Below, one piece after another: positions 9,169 through 14,523 of a stretch of 21,741 nt of DNA (the stretch's first letter is position 1; the number at the start of each line of letters is the position of its first letter). This stretch comes from a virus: the IMG/VR virus record IMGVR_UViG_3300028831_000133, positions 1 through 21,741 of that record; one strand, written 5' to 3'. The notes below the pieces were generated by a model, which was not told where the DNA came from, made no database searches, and worked only from the letters and a program-made list of their open reading frames with translations. Position numbers and translations under genes: made by a program.

Positions 9169-9487
9169 CCACTTCCTCCGCCATGTGCTTGATGAGCTCC
9201 AGGGATTCCTGATCGAGCTTGAGATCTTCATGAAGGGCGCTGCGATCAGACGCAGCCGCCCTATTGCTGCTCATGAGCAGTATCGGGGTAGCGAACGCAG
9301 CCTCCGCACTCATGAACAGATTAGCAAGGATGAACGGGTAGGGGTCAAATCTAAGCCACTCCGGCAGGAGAGTGTTCCACAGGAACCACATCACAAGGAG
9401 AGTGGCCTGGCCTAGTACGAACTCCCACGATCCTACGAACCGGGCAAGCCTGTCGCTTGCCCGATCCCATGCGCTTCCTCCAAGCAT
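9077..9487 (-). CDS. DUF1003 membrane protein, candidate holin
   Basis: This encodes 136 residues. The motif FDPYPFILANLFMSAEAAF followed by ILLMSSNR is the signature of the DUF1003 family. Two hydrophobic segments (WEFVLGQATLLVMWFLW, about residues 20-40, and the FILANLF to ILLMS stretch) would cross the membrane, followed by a charged cytoplasmic-looking tail with a CPGCNC cluster. DUF1003 has no firmly established biochemical role that I know of. Two membrane segments directly before, and overlapping, an endolysin make a holin or lysis accessory role plausible (inference). The ATG overlaps the terminase TAA (TAATG). Confidence 0.88.
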   Translation of the reverse strand: MLGGSAWDRASDRLARFVGSWEFVLGQATLLVMWFLWNTLLPEWLRFDPYPFILANLFMSAEAAFATPILLMSSNRAAASDRSALHEDLKLDQESLELIKHMAEEVDGLVSRSKKDGTAARERCPGCNCSDAVHSA

Positions 9488-11346
9488 TACACCGCCCTAA
9501 GGGTCTGGTTCGCCATGTGGTCCAGATCGACACTGAACCTGCGATTCCTGTCCCGTTCCGAGAGGAACGGGTTGTTCCTGCGCTTGGCGAAGAACGAGTT
9601 CTCCGACCCCTCGTTCACCAGCTCACGCGCACGGATCTCCGCGAACCACAAGGCCATGACACAGTCCGTCTTCCGCTTGGACTTCCGTCCCGGAGGTTCG
9701 GGTTCCCAGGTGGTCAGCTGTTCCACCAGGGACTTCACCCCTTCCCCGCTCGAGCGGGAAGGGAGACGAATCAGGTTCCTTCCGGACTCATGCCCGTCGA
9801 ACAGGGTGGACATGGACGCGACTCCGAAGTCCGAATCCCACTTGTTGTTGCCGGTGAAGTGCTCACGCAGTAGACATCCCCGACTGGCCAGGAACTCCCT
9901 CAGGGGTTCCGACTGGGTGACCATCATGTTCATGGCGTTCTTCTCGATACGCCACTCGTTCATCTTGTACTTGACCGTGAACTCCATGATCTTGTTGAAG
10001 ATGTCCTCAGGCTTCAGTCGACCGGCAGTCCAAACGTCCACGACCCACCGAACTCCAGTCGAACGATCGACCGCCAGAACGACGGCTGCCGAGTTACCAG
10101 TGATAGCAGGGTCGAAGCCTCCCACGATATAGCACCCATCCATACCGTGCTCGCGATGACCAACGGCTCCTCGCTGCATCGGGCCTGCTGCACGCATTCC
10201 ATCAATACAGCCGACCACAGCCTTCTGGTTGAAGATGGCGTCATCAACCACGTCTTCCTGTTGGTAGACAAGAGCCCAGTTGCGAGGACCCATGGAACTT
10301 CGCCTTTTCGCCAGGCTTGGTCCATCCCACATAGGGTACAGACCGTCATCATCTGCGGTAACCGAATTGCGGGCCGCGAGAGAAACAGGCTTTCGATTCG
10401 TTCGGGGCCAGAGGGTGACCCAGTCTTTCTTGTCCTCAGCGTACTCGAGAACAGCTGGCTGACTGAGGTAGGTCCAGGGAGAGTCTTCATCGTTGTAGTA
10501 CTCGTCCTTCATGATCTCGGAATACAGATCCTGGGGAGCCAGGCGCGTCCCCACGAGAAGCATCTTACCGGTTGGACTCAGACGGTTGTACACCTCGCGC
10601 TGCATCCAGTCCATCTGCTTCATGAACTCGTGAGCGTTCTTGCCGGTGACCGTGTCATCGAAGATGATCAGGTCTGCTCGGTTTCCGTAGATCTGCCCTA
10701 CGAGACCCAGTGCCAGGACAGTAGGAGTCGGCTCACCGGAGTCTCGCATGGAACTGGACACATAGATGGAGTCCGCCGTCCAAGCGGCGGCGTCCTTATC
10801 AAAGCCCCCGTCTGGAGCAAAGTCGATCTGAAGCTTGCGGTACTGCGGGTTGTTGGATGCAAGACGATCCTTGATGGCTCGCAGGAATCGCTTCGCCATT
10901 TCCTGGGTCTGCGACACGATGATGATACGAACGTTGGGATCCTCGCAGATCCGGTACGTCACATAGTTCACAGTGATGGTCGTACTCTTCGCGTGCTCTG
11001 GAGGAGTGTTGATCATCAGGAAGTCCGGAGAGGACTTGATGTACCTCTGCGACTCGTGGAGATTCCGAGGCTTTCGACCCTCCAGCATGTCCAGCCACTG
11101 AAGGTGGTGGTTGAACAGCTCGGTATCCAGGTACTCCTTACAGAACCGCTCGAAGGAGATCATCCCCCGACTCTTGGTCTGCTGGAAGTTCTCTACCTCG
11201 TCCGGAGTCTTGAGATTCCGGATCTCCTTGATCTTGTCGTCGGACGCCCTGAACTGGGCGTCAGACTTCCTCCAGTACGCTACAGCAGGATCGGTGATAC
11301 CGATCTCTCGGCAGGCTGCTGCACGACTCATACCAGCCTGAGTCAA
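9487..11346 (-). CDS. terL: Terminase large subunit (packaging ATPase/nuclease)
   Basis: A 619-residue (or 635) DNA-packaging motor. Counting from the TTG at 11346: Walker A-like TPPEHAKST at 114-122, Walker B LIIFDD at 226-231, a coupling-motif-like LLVGTR at 263-268, and a C-terminal RNase H-fold nuclease opening with GGFDPAITG (Asp412). The N-terminus looks like a helix-turn-helix (SRAAACREIGITDPAVAYW), which might serve the DNA-recognition role of a small subunit, since no separate terS is seen. The TTG has no ribosome binding site. An in-frame extension runs to an ATC at 11394, 5 nt after GAGGAGG, adding 16 residues (KRELSTGEKKNLFLK after the initiator). First gene of the leftward operon. 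Confidence 0.95.
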   Translation of the reverse strand: MTQAGMSRAAACREIGITDPAVAYWRKSDAQFRASDDKIKEIRNLKTPDEVENFQQTKSRGMISFERFCKEYLDTELFNHHLQWLDMLEGRKPRNLHESQRYIKSSPDFLMINTPPEHAKSTTITVNYVTYRICEDPNVRIIIVSQTQEMAKRFLRAIKDRLASNNPQYRKLQIDFAPDGGFDKDAAAWTADSIYVSSSMRDSGEPTPTVLALGLVGQIYGNRADLIIFDDTVTGKNAHEFMKQMDWMQREVYNRLSPTGKMLLVGTRLAPQDLYSEIMKDEYYNDEDSPWTYLSQPAVLEYAEDKKDWVTLWPRTNRKPVSLAARNSVTADDDGLYPMWDGPSLAKRRSSMGPRNWALVYQQEDVVDDAIFNQKAVVGCIDGMRAAGPMQRGAVGHREHGMDGCYIVGGFDPAITGNSAAVVLAVDRSTGVRWVVDVWTAGRLKPEDIFNKIMEFTVKYKMNEWRIEKNAMNMMVTQSEPLREFLASRGCLLREHFTGNNKWDSDFGVASMSTLFDGHESGRNLIRLPSRSSGEGVKSLVEQLTTWEPEPPGRKSKRKTDCVMALWFAEIRARELVNEGSENSFFAKRRNNPFLSERDRNRRFSVDLDHMANQTLRAV

Positions 11347-11391
11347 CTTGAGAAAGAGATTCTTCTTCTCTCCAGTGGACAGTTCTCGTTT

Positions 11392-11406
11392 GATTTCAGC
11401 CTCCTC
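11392..11406 (-). promoter_or_regulatory. Strong Shine-Dalgarno before a probable AUC start of terL
   Basis: On the minus strand, GAGGAGG (11406-11400) is followed after 5 nt by ATC (11394-11392), in frame with the terminase. The frame up to the TTG at 11346 contains no ATG, GTG or TTG; one CTG lies too far from the Shine-Dalgarno sequence. A 21-codon ORF from an ATG at 11409, in another frame, ends in a TGA overlapping the TTG, so coupled UUG initiation is the competing explanation. Confidence 0.5.
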
Positions 11407-11412
11407 ATATAG

Positions 11413-11457
11413 GGCTCAAGGGATGCATTGGGCGAAGCCCCTAGCATCCATAGAGCC
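11413..11457 (-). other. Branched stem-loop in the terL leader
   Basis: GGCTC (11413-11417) pairs with GAGCC (11453-11457), enclosing GGATGC/GCATCC (11421-11426 and 11444-11449) and an apical GGGC-GAA-GCCC. It would sit directly upstream of the terL Shine-Dalgarno sequence in the leftward mRNA. It has no U-run, so a leader structure is likelier than a terminator. Confidence 0.6.
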
Positions 11458-11487
11458 AGAAGCTGAATCAGGTTCACCAGGTGAAAC

Positions 11488-11513
11488 GAGACAGCCCCCT
11501 AAAGGGCTGTCTC
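11488..11513. terminator. Perfect 10-bp stem-loop, no clear U-tract
   Basis: GAGACAGCCC pairs with GGGCTGTCTC around the 6-nt loop CCTAAA. It can form in transcripts of either strand. Neither side has a clear T-run, so termination would be weak, and it may be an mRNA-end or processing structure. Confidence 0.5.
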
Positions 11514-11580
11514 TTACGCGGGAAGGGGATTCCCAGAGGGAGGAGATTACGGGGTTTGTACTTGATACAACTTAGACCTA

Positions 11581-11604
11581 ACCACTTAGGGGCCCTTGAG
11601 TGGT
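11581..11604. other. Stem-loop followed by GGCATCA
   Basis: ACCACT (11581-11586) pairs with AGTGGT (11599-11604), with AGGG/CCCT pairing inside. Just downstream is GGCATCATG, and GGCATCA recurs in four intergenic cassettes of the small-gene array (14232, 14552, 16560, 17126). This looks like a cassette without a gene. Confidence 0.45.
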
Positions 11605-11638
11605 CGGCATCATGTAAGCCTTGGTGCGTTGGGCCCGT

Positions 11639-11670
11639 TGCCCAGCCACCCTTTAGGGGGTGGCATGGGC
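11639..11670. terminator. Long GC-rich stem-loop
   Basis: GCCCA plus GCCACCC pairs with GGGTGGC plus TGGGC, with one bulged A, around a short CTTTAGG-type loop. The stem is about 12 bp. No U-run follows on either strand. It is the strongest hairpin in the gene-free region. Confidence 0.5.
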
Positions 11671-12048
11671 CTTGGCCCTTGGCACATACCTTCGTAGATG
11701 CGTAGCACTTACCGGCCCCTTGTAACTCGTAACCGCTCTCGCCTTGAGGGTAGCATACGCAGTCAAGTTTCCGCAAATTCCCGGGCGTGTCGTGATCAAG
11801 GATTCCAGTGGTCTAGACAGGTGGTACCCAAACGACCCTTGTCCCACTTGGGTCCCAAGACTTTATGACGGAATTTTTGTAGGACTCACCCACCCACCCA
11901 TGCCGCCAGTTTAAAACCCCCGGGTCCATGACAGGTCGTACACGGTGGAAACCAAAGGATGCCTGATGACCATGGAATCTGCGGCTCACTCACTCCCCGC
12001 GCCTAAGGATCCAAGGTGATCATGCCCTGTTGACCATGGACTCAGTGG

Positions 12049-12093
12049 ATGCATGTACATGCGCTTGCGTGCATACGTACACATGTGCGCGTA
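12049..12093. other. 45-bp alternating purine-pyrimidine tract (Z-DNA candidate)
   Basis: Strict purine-pyrimidine alternation runs for 16 nt (12049-12064), breaks for one step, then resumes for 28 nt (12066-12093). It is rich in GC/CA/TG steps and contains the perfect palindrome GCATGTACATGC (12051-12062). The Cys/His-rich ORFs across it are by-products of the dinucleotide pattern. Confidence 0.6.
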
Positions 12094-12269
12094 AGGACAG
12101 GTACCGCACGCGTAGTGCCTACGATTGCCAGGCGATGAGGCCGAATGAGCTTGGATGTGGGGGACTCCGACCCTCCCCATCATCGATAGGTAGCCATATC
12201 ACCCATTGGACCATTGATTCAAAGGATTAGTAGCACTCCGTGATTGTGTTGTGCGCGGGAGTAATGAAA

Positions 12270-12355
12270 GGCTCAAGAATGCATTCAGGCCATGAATCAG
12301 GGGAGTTTCAGCCAGTTCACCGTGGATTCGAAGGCAGGCCCCATAAAGGGCCTGC
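12270..12355. repeat. Leader repeat, copy 2 (copy 1 at 11413-11513)
   Basis: This copy contains GGCTCAAGAATGCATT, GAATCAGG, TTCACC and a terminal 8-bp stem-loop, in the same order as copy 1. Spacing differs by a few bases. Confidence 0.5.
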
Positions 12356-12363
12356 GATTCATT
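12334..12363 (+). terminator. Terminator-like stem-loop
   Basis: GCAGGCCC (12334-12341) pairs with GGGCCTGC (12348-12355) around CATAAA, and GATTCATTTG follows. The T-run is imperfect, so it could be a weak rightward terminator or an attenuator before the 12509 gene. Confidence 0.5.
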
Positions 12364-12425
12364 TGTTCTGACCATGGACACGTCATCGGTGTGGATACGA
12401 TACACCGCATACGAAAACGGCCTCT

Positions 12426-12488
12426 GACCTGCAGTTCTTGACAGGTCTCATGATCTGGAGGAACGTTCTCGGTGTCAGCAGTACCGAG
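12426..12488 (+). promoter_or_regulatory. Two stem-loops in the leader of the 12509 gene
   Basis: GACCTG/CAGGTC (12426-12447) is followed by CTCGGT/ACCGAG (12468-12488). The GTG start lies 20 nt further on, after ACGGAGG. The two-stem arrangement resembles the leaders of the small genes downstream. A TTGACA at 12438 lies inside the first stem and has no matching -10. Confidence 0.45.
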
Positions 12489-12508
12489 ACAGTGAACGGA
12501 GGTTTCAA

Positions 12509-12694
12509 GTGAGCGACAAGGTGAACGAGTACCTGGCCTACCTGGACAAGGCCGTGGAGCAGGGCGAGAAGCTGATGCGCTTCGGTGAGTGGATGAGGGT
12601 CAAGGACCTGATCCGCTACTGCCACTGTGGTGGCACCATCGCCACCAGCACCAACCGCTGTTCCATCTGCTCCATCCCTGAGGACTGCTACTAA
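12509..12694 (+). CDS. 61-aa zinc-ribbon-like protein
   Basis: The GTG start at 12509 follows ACGGAGG by 6 nt, a good ribosome binding site. The N-terminal half is a charged amphipathic helix (MSDKVNEYLAYLDKAVEQG). The C-terminal half carries CHCGG and CSICSIPEDC, two CxC/CxxC knuckles that would bind one zinc ion. There is no enzymatic motif, so a nucleic-acid-binding or protein-docking role is possible but unproven. It stands alone in the 2.2-kb structured region, with two leader stem-loops upstream and a hammerhead ribozyme starting 23 nt after its stop. Its mRNA 3' end is therefore probably made by ribozyme cleavage. Confidence 0.75.
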   Translation: MSDKVNEYLAYLDKAVEQGEKLMRFGEWMRVKDLIRYCHCGGTIATSTNRCSICSIPEDCY

Positions 12695-12714
12695 CCGCTC
12701 GCCCCCAGCACCAT

Positions 12715-12783
12715 CTAGGACGAAACCTAGGCGCCCTTCAAGGGCGCCGATGGTCCACGGTTTACTACCGTGCTGATGAGTCC
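12715..12783 (+). ncRNA. Type II hammerhead ribozyme
   Basis: All conserved core elements are present in the type II permutation. Stem II strand GGAC (12718-12721) is followed by GAA (12722-12724) and A15.1 (12725). Stem III is C726-C727/G752-G753, then a small internal loop and a 7-bp GGCGCCC/GGGCGCC hairpin (12730-12748, loop UUCAA). U16.1 (12754) and C17 (12755) complete a GUC cleavage site. Stem I is CACGGT/ACCGTG (12756-12772, loop UUACU). CUGAUGA (12773-12779) and GUCC (12780-12783) close stem II, including the canonical G10.1-C11.1 pair. Predicted self-cleavage is after C12755. CTAGG (12715-12719) can alternatively pair with CCTAG (12726-12730). Type II hammerheads are known from bacteria and phages. 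Confidence 0.88.
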
Positions 12784-12804
12784 AGAGTGGTACGGCTCAA
12801 CACC

Positions 12805-12832
12805 TTGACAACGGCACATGCTTTGCTAGTCT
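12805..12832 (+). promoter_or_regulatory. Promoter 1: TTGACA-N16-TAGTCT
   Basis: A perfect -35 (12805-12810), a 16-nt spacer and TAGTCT (12827-12832), which fits the TAnnnT pattern of actinobacterial -10 boxes and is preceded by TGC as an extended -10. It lies 22 nt after the ribozyme and points towards the small-gene array. Confidence 0.7.
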
Positions 12833-12915
12833 TGCACCTAGCTTTACTGGACAGCTTGAGCCGGACACCTCCTAGAGGCCAACGAGGATCAAGCTTCTAA
12901 CCGAAGCTAAGGGAC

Positions 12916-12943
12916 TTGACAAAGCGAAGTAAGTTGCTAGAGT
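12916..12943 (+). promoter_or_regulatory. Promoter 2: TTGACA-N16-TAGAGT
   Basis: It has the same design as promoter 1, 111 bp downstream: TTGACA (12916-12921), 16 nt, then TTGC-TAGAGT with the -10 at 12938-12943. The shared TGCTAG and spacer length suggest one sigma factor reads both. Confidence 0.72.
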
Positions 12944-12963
12944 CGAGACCAGCAAGACTGCAA

Positions 12964-12987
12964 GACAGTGGGAACCCTGCCACTGTC
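12964..12987 (+). terminator. 8-bp stem-loop just after promoter 2, possible attenuator
   Basis: GACAGTGG (12964-12971) pairs with CCACTGTC (12980-12987) around an 8-nt loop. It would lie about 15 nt into the promoter 2 transcript. No T-run follows, so a 5'-protective stem is as likely as an attenuator. Confidence 0.5.
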
Positions 12988-13046
12988 CCAAGGTAACACT
13001 TAGGGCGCTCGGTTCGAGAGTGGCTTACCTGGTCCTTGACCGGAGA

Positions 13047-13055
13047 TGCTAGGAT
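13047..13055 (+). promoter_or_regulatory. Weak third -10-like element (TGC-TAGGAT)
   Basis: It shares the extended TGC-TAGnnT form with promoters 1 and 2. The only TTGACC nearby (13036) is 8 nt away, too close for a -35. Listed for its resemblance only. Confidence 0.25.
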
Positions 13056-13566
13056 CCTCCGAGTAGCACAACGGAGCACACAGTCCCCAAGCTGTGTGAT
13101 GCCACTCCGAGTACACCTTGGGACCCGAGTACCGTAAGGCTCAGGTGCGGACCTGGACAGGCCGTAACCCACCATGCGATAGGTGGAATATGTCCTAGGC
13201 CTCATGACATGAGGTAGTCAGGGAGAGTGGTTAGCTGTAATGGCGCCACTTGAACTAAGCGCTCGAACCTTGATAACTGAACAAACATGGCTCCTCTGAG
13301 TTGAGCTTGGCGATCCGCTACATGGAAGGCCCCAGACGATACACGCTGCGGACGAATGTGTGGTAGGTAGCCAGTGGGATGGACGTAAGCATCCTCGAAT
13401 CTCTCTTCTCTTCCTGGTTGGGAGGGCTGCTAGTGGGTAGCACCGTTAGCGGCTCTCCCGGAGAGTCGAGATCCTAAGCCTAAGGATGAAAGACGCTCGC
13501 GTCTGAATGGGGCAACCCGGCTGCGGCCACCTACGGGACGAACGGTAAGGATTTCGATTGTCCAGG

Positions 13567-13591
13567 GATCCGATCCCTCAAGGATCGGATC
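13567..13591 (+). terminator. 10-bp stem-loop before the first array gene
   Basis: GATCCGATCC (13567-13576) pairs with GGATCGGATC (13582-13591) around CTCAA, followed by TTCAACC. It sits 9 nt upstream of the GGAGGG ribosome binding site, opening the series of gene-by-gene stem-loops. Confidence 0.6.
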
Positions 13592-13611
13592 TTCAACCAT
13601 GGAGGGAACAC

Positions 13612-13809
13612 ATGGCGAGCCTGCAACTTACCTTCTTTCAGAAGGATGAGCGCATCGGATCGGAGACGATCTACGATGCTCTCAGCCGTCCGGAACAGCA
13701 GATCAGGGCCGTGGAAATGGCCAGGATCAAGTATCCTCAGGCCGACAAGGTGACTGGTCTGTACAGCGGCTGGTCCGGCTCCCGTTCGTTCACGATCGAG
13801 AACCCGTGA
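13612..13809 (+). CDS. 65-aa protein of unknown function
   Basis: The ATG at 13612 follows GGAGGGAACAC, an excellent ribosome binding site. A longer frame from 13558 would run through the stem-loop and is rejected. The product starts MASLQLTFFQKDERIG, has a helical middle (LSRPEQQIRAVEMARIKY) and ends in a small beta-like segment (GLYSGWSGSRSFTIENP). No family was recognised. Its TGA overlaps the GTG of the next gene (GTGA), so the two are probably translated together. Confidence 0.75.
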   Translation: MASLQLTFFQKDERIGSETIYDALSRPEQQIRAVEMARIKYPQADKVTGLYSGWSGSRSFTIENP

Positions 13810-13982
13810 CCGCCCGTAAGGACAAGGGTGGCAATCAGACGCCCGAGTCCATACATCAACGGCAGCTCAAGTGCACGCATCCCCGATGGGATGCGTGGTA
13901 CGTCCCCTACTGGGACCCCAAGCACAAGTACCGCACGTGCCTGAACTGTGAGAAGGTCGAAGCCAAGTACATCGGTTGGTAG
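13806..13982 (+). CDS. 58-aa putative zinc-finger protein
   Basis: The GTG at 13806 overlaps the preceding TGA by 4 nt (GTGA). The product is basic and aromatic. It carries KCTHPRWDAWYVPYWD followed by KYRTCLNCEKVEAKYIGW, that is C-x2-H at about residues 23-25 and C-x2-C at about 46-49, consistent with one zinc site. The arrangement resembles short treble-clef proteins common in actinophages. It might bind DNA or RNA, or a host protein; there is no direct evidence. A GGAG just before the next ATG overlaps its stop region. Confidence 0.7.
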   Translation: MTARKDKGGNQTPESIHQRQLKCTHPRWDAWYVPYWDPKHKYRTCLNCEKVEAKYIGW

Positions 13983-13990
13983 GAGTCTTC

Positions 13991-14182
13991 ATGTGGGAAC
14001 ACGTCTGCACCATCGAGGATGATGGTGTCAAGTGCACCGAACGAAGCACCGTGGCTACACAGTGTTTCCGTTACGGTGACGAGAAGTTCGACCGTGCCAT
14101 ATGGGTCGAAACGTGTGAGATCCACTCGTGGGAATGCAGCGAGATCGTCAGCATTCTCGACGTTAGCGTCTACAGTAAGTGA
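13991..14182 (+). CDS. 63-aa Cys-rich protein of unknown function
   Basis: The ATG at 13991 lies 5 nt after AGGAG, itself embedded in the preceding TAG. The start at 13976 has no ribosome binding site. The product has five Cys (HVCTIEDDGVKC, TQCF, ETCEIHSWEC) and two nearby His, which could make a zinc site or disulphides. No family was recognised. It is the third of three tightly spaced genes that share one upstream stem-loop and end at the 14200 terminator. Confidence 0.7.
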   Translation: MWEHVCTIEDDGVKCTERSTVATQCFRYGDEKFDRAIWVETCEIHSWECSEIVSILDVSVYSK

Positions 14183-14199
14183 CTGTGACCAAGGTTGAT

Positions 14200-14263
14200 C
14201 AGCGGCCCTTCACGGGGCCGCTGGTTTTCCCGGCATCACAGCCGAAACCAGAGGGAGAGAACA
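14200..14263 (+). terminator. Terminator plus short stem and ribosome binding site (cassette 1)
   Basis: CAGCGGCCC (14200-14208) pairs with GGGCCGCTG (14215-14223), followed by GTTTT, a normal intrinsic terminator. Then a short CGGC-ATCACA-GCCG stem (14231-14244) and GAGGGAGAGA precede the next ATG. The 20 nt at 14227-14246 recur exactly at 14547-14566. Confidence 0.75.
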
Positions 14264-14515
14264 ATGGCCTACCTGACCAAGAGCAACCCCAACTTCGAGG
14301 CCACCTTTCTGATGCCCAACGAGAACACCGGGGAGAGTGTCTGGGTGTTCGTCTCCAAGATTGGTGGCGGGACGCTCGGGCGTGAATACGATGGCTGCTG
14401 GGACGTCAAGGTGGTCGACTTCGACCAGAAGGAACTTTTCAGCGACGAGATCTACACCAGTCTCCCGCGTTCCCACCGAAAGATGGCTCACCTGGCGGTC
14501 GAATCCTATCTGTGA
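14264..14515 (+). CDS. 83-aa protein of unknown function
   Basis: The ATG at 14264 follows GAGGGAGAGA. The product (MAYLTKSNPNFEATFLMP...) is predicted mostly beta by eye, with alternating hydrophobic residues (SVWVFVSKIGGG, CWDVKVVDFDQ) and a short helical tail. No membrane segment, signal peptide or catalytic motif is evident. It is the first single-gene unit of the array: a stem-loop lies on each side, so it can be expressed as its own message. Confidence 0.75.
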   Translation: MAYLTKSNPNFEATFLMPNENTGESVWVFVSKIGGGTLGREYDGCWDVKVVDFDQKELFSDEIYTSLPRSHRKMAHLAVESYL

Positions 14516-14523
14516 CCACGGTT

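Larger units (their letters stand above)
11413..11513. repeat. Leader repeat, copy 1 (copy 2 at 12270-12355)
   Basis: This copy shares, in order, GGCTCAAG-ATGCATT, GAATCAGG, TTCACC and then a 10-bp stem-loop with a purine/T-rich loop. The same elements occur in the same order in copy 2. The rest has diverged, so it is seen only as ordered blocks. Confidence 0.5.
11407..12508. other. 1.1-kb gene-free, stem-loop-rich region
   Basis: No ORF here has convincing start signals and protein-like composition. The stretch holds the leaders of two diverging transcription units, at least six strong stem-loops, two related copies of a leader element, an alternating purine-pyrimidine tract, and three copies of TGACCATGGA (11967, 12031, 12369). 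I found no convincing leftward -10/-35 pair for the virion operon. A replication origin or control region would fit such a place, but no iterons were seen. Confidence 0.6.
12784..13566 (+). other. 0.8-kb gene-free region with promoters and stem-loops
   Basis: No ORF with good start signals is seen. Besides the promoters and the 12964 hairpin, clear stem-loops are CACACAG/CTGTGTG (13077-13098), CAGGT/ACCTG (13142-13155), CCACC/GGTGG (13169-13186) and CCTCAT/ATGAGG (13200-13214). A pyrimidine-rich stretch lies near 13397-13417. The density of local dyads suggests a long structured leader or a non-coding RNA. No tRNA cloverleaf could be formed. Confidence 0.55.

Noticed and set aside
9169-9231. 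N-terminal extension of the amidase to 9231
   Set aside because: The extra Ser/Arg/Trp-rich residues are unlike amidases, and the ATG at 9168 has an ideal GGAGG.
10147-11412. 421-codon plus-strand frame opposite terL
   Set aside because: Antisense to the terminase, whose motifs are unambiguous. No start signals.
11941-11980. Possible second hammerhead (GGAAACC upstream of CCTGATGACC)
   Set aside because: GAAA and CTGATGA are present, but stem II cannot pair, stem I is missing and the nucleotides at the cleavage site do not fit.
11986-12230. Cys/His-rich ORFs on both strands
   Set aside because: They arise from the alternating purine-pyrimidine tract and have no start signals.
12263-12370. 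35-codon ORF after GGGAGTA
   Set aside because: The Shine-Dalgarno spacing is only about 3 nt, the frame crosses the leader repeat and terminator hairpin, and the peptide is not protein-like.
12438-12466. TTGACA promoter upstream of the 12509 gene
   Set aside because: No TAnnnT at 15-19 nt, and the hexamer lies inside a stem-loop arm.
13469-13515. Hammerhead-like GGATGA, hairpin, GAATG
   Set aside because: C3 and U4 of the core are not conserved and the GAA is followed by T with no matching partner.
12784-13566. tRNA genes in the gene-free region
   Set aside because: A GGTTCGA occurs at 13014, but no T-stem, acceptor stem or CCA-compatible cloverleaf can be formed around it.
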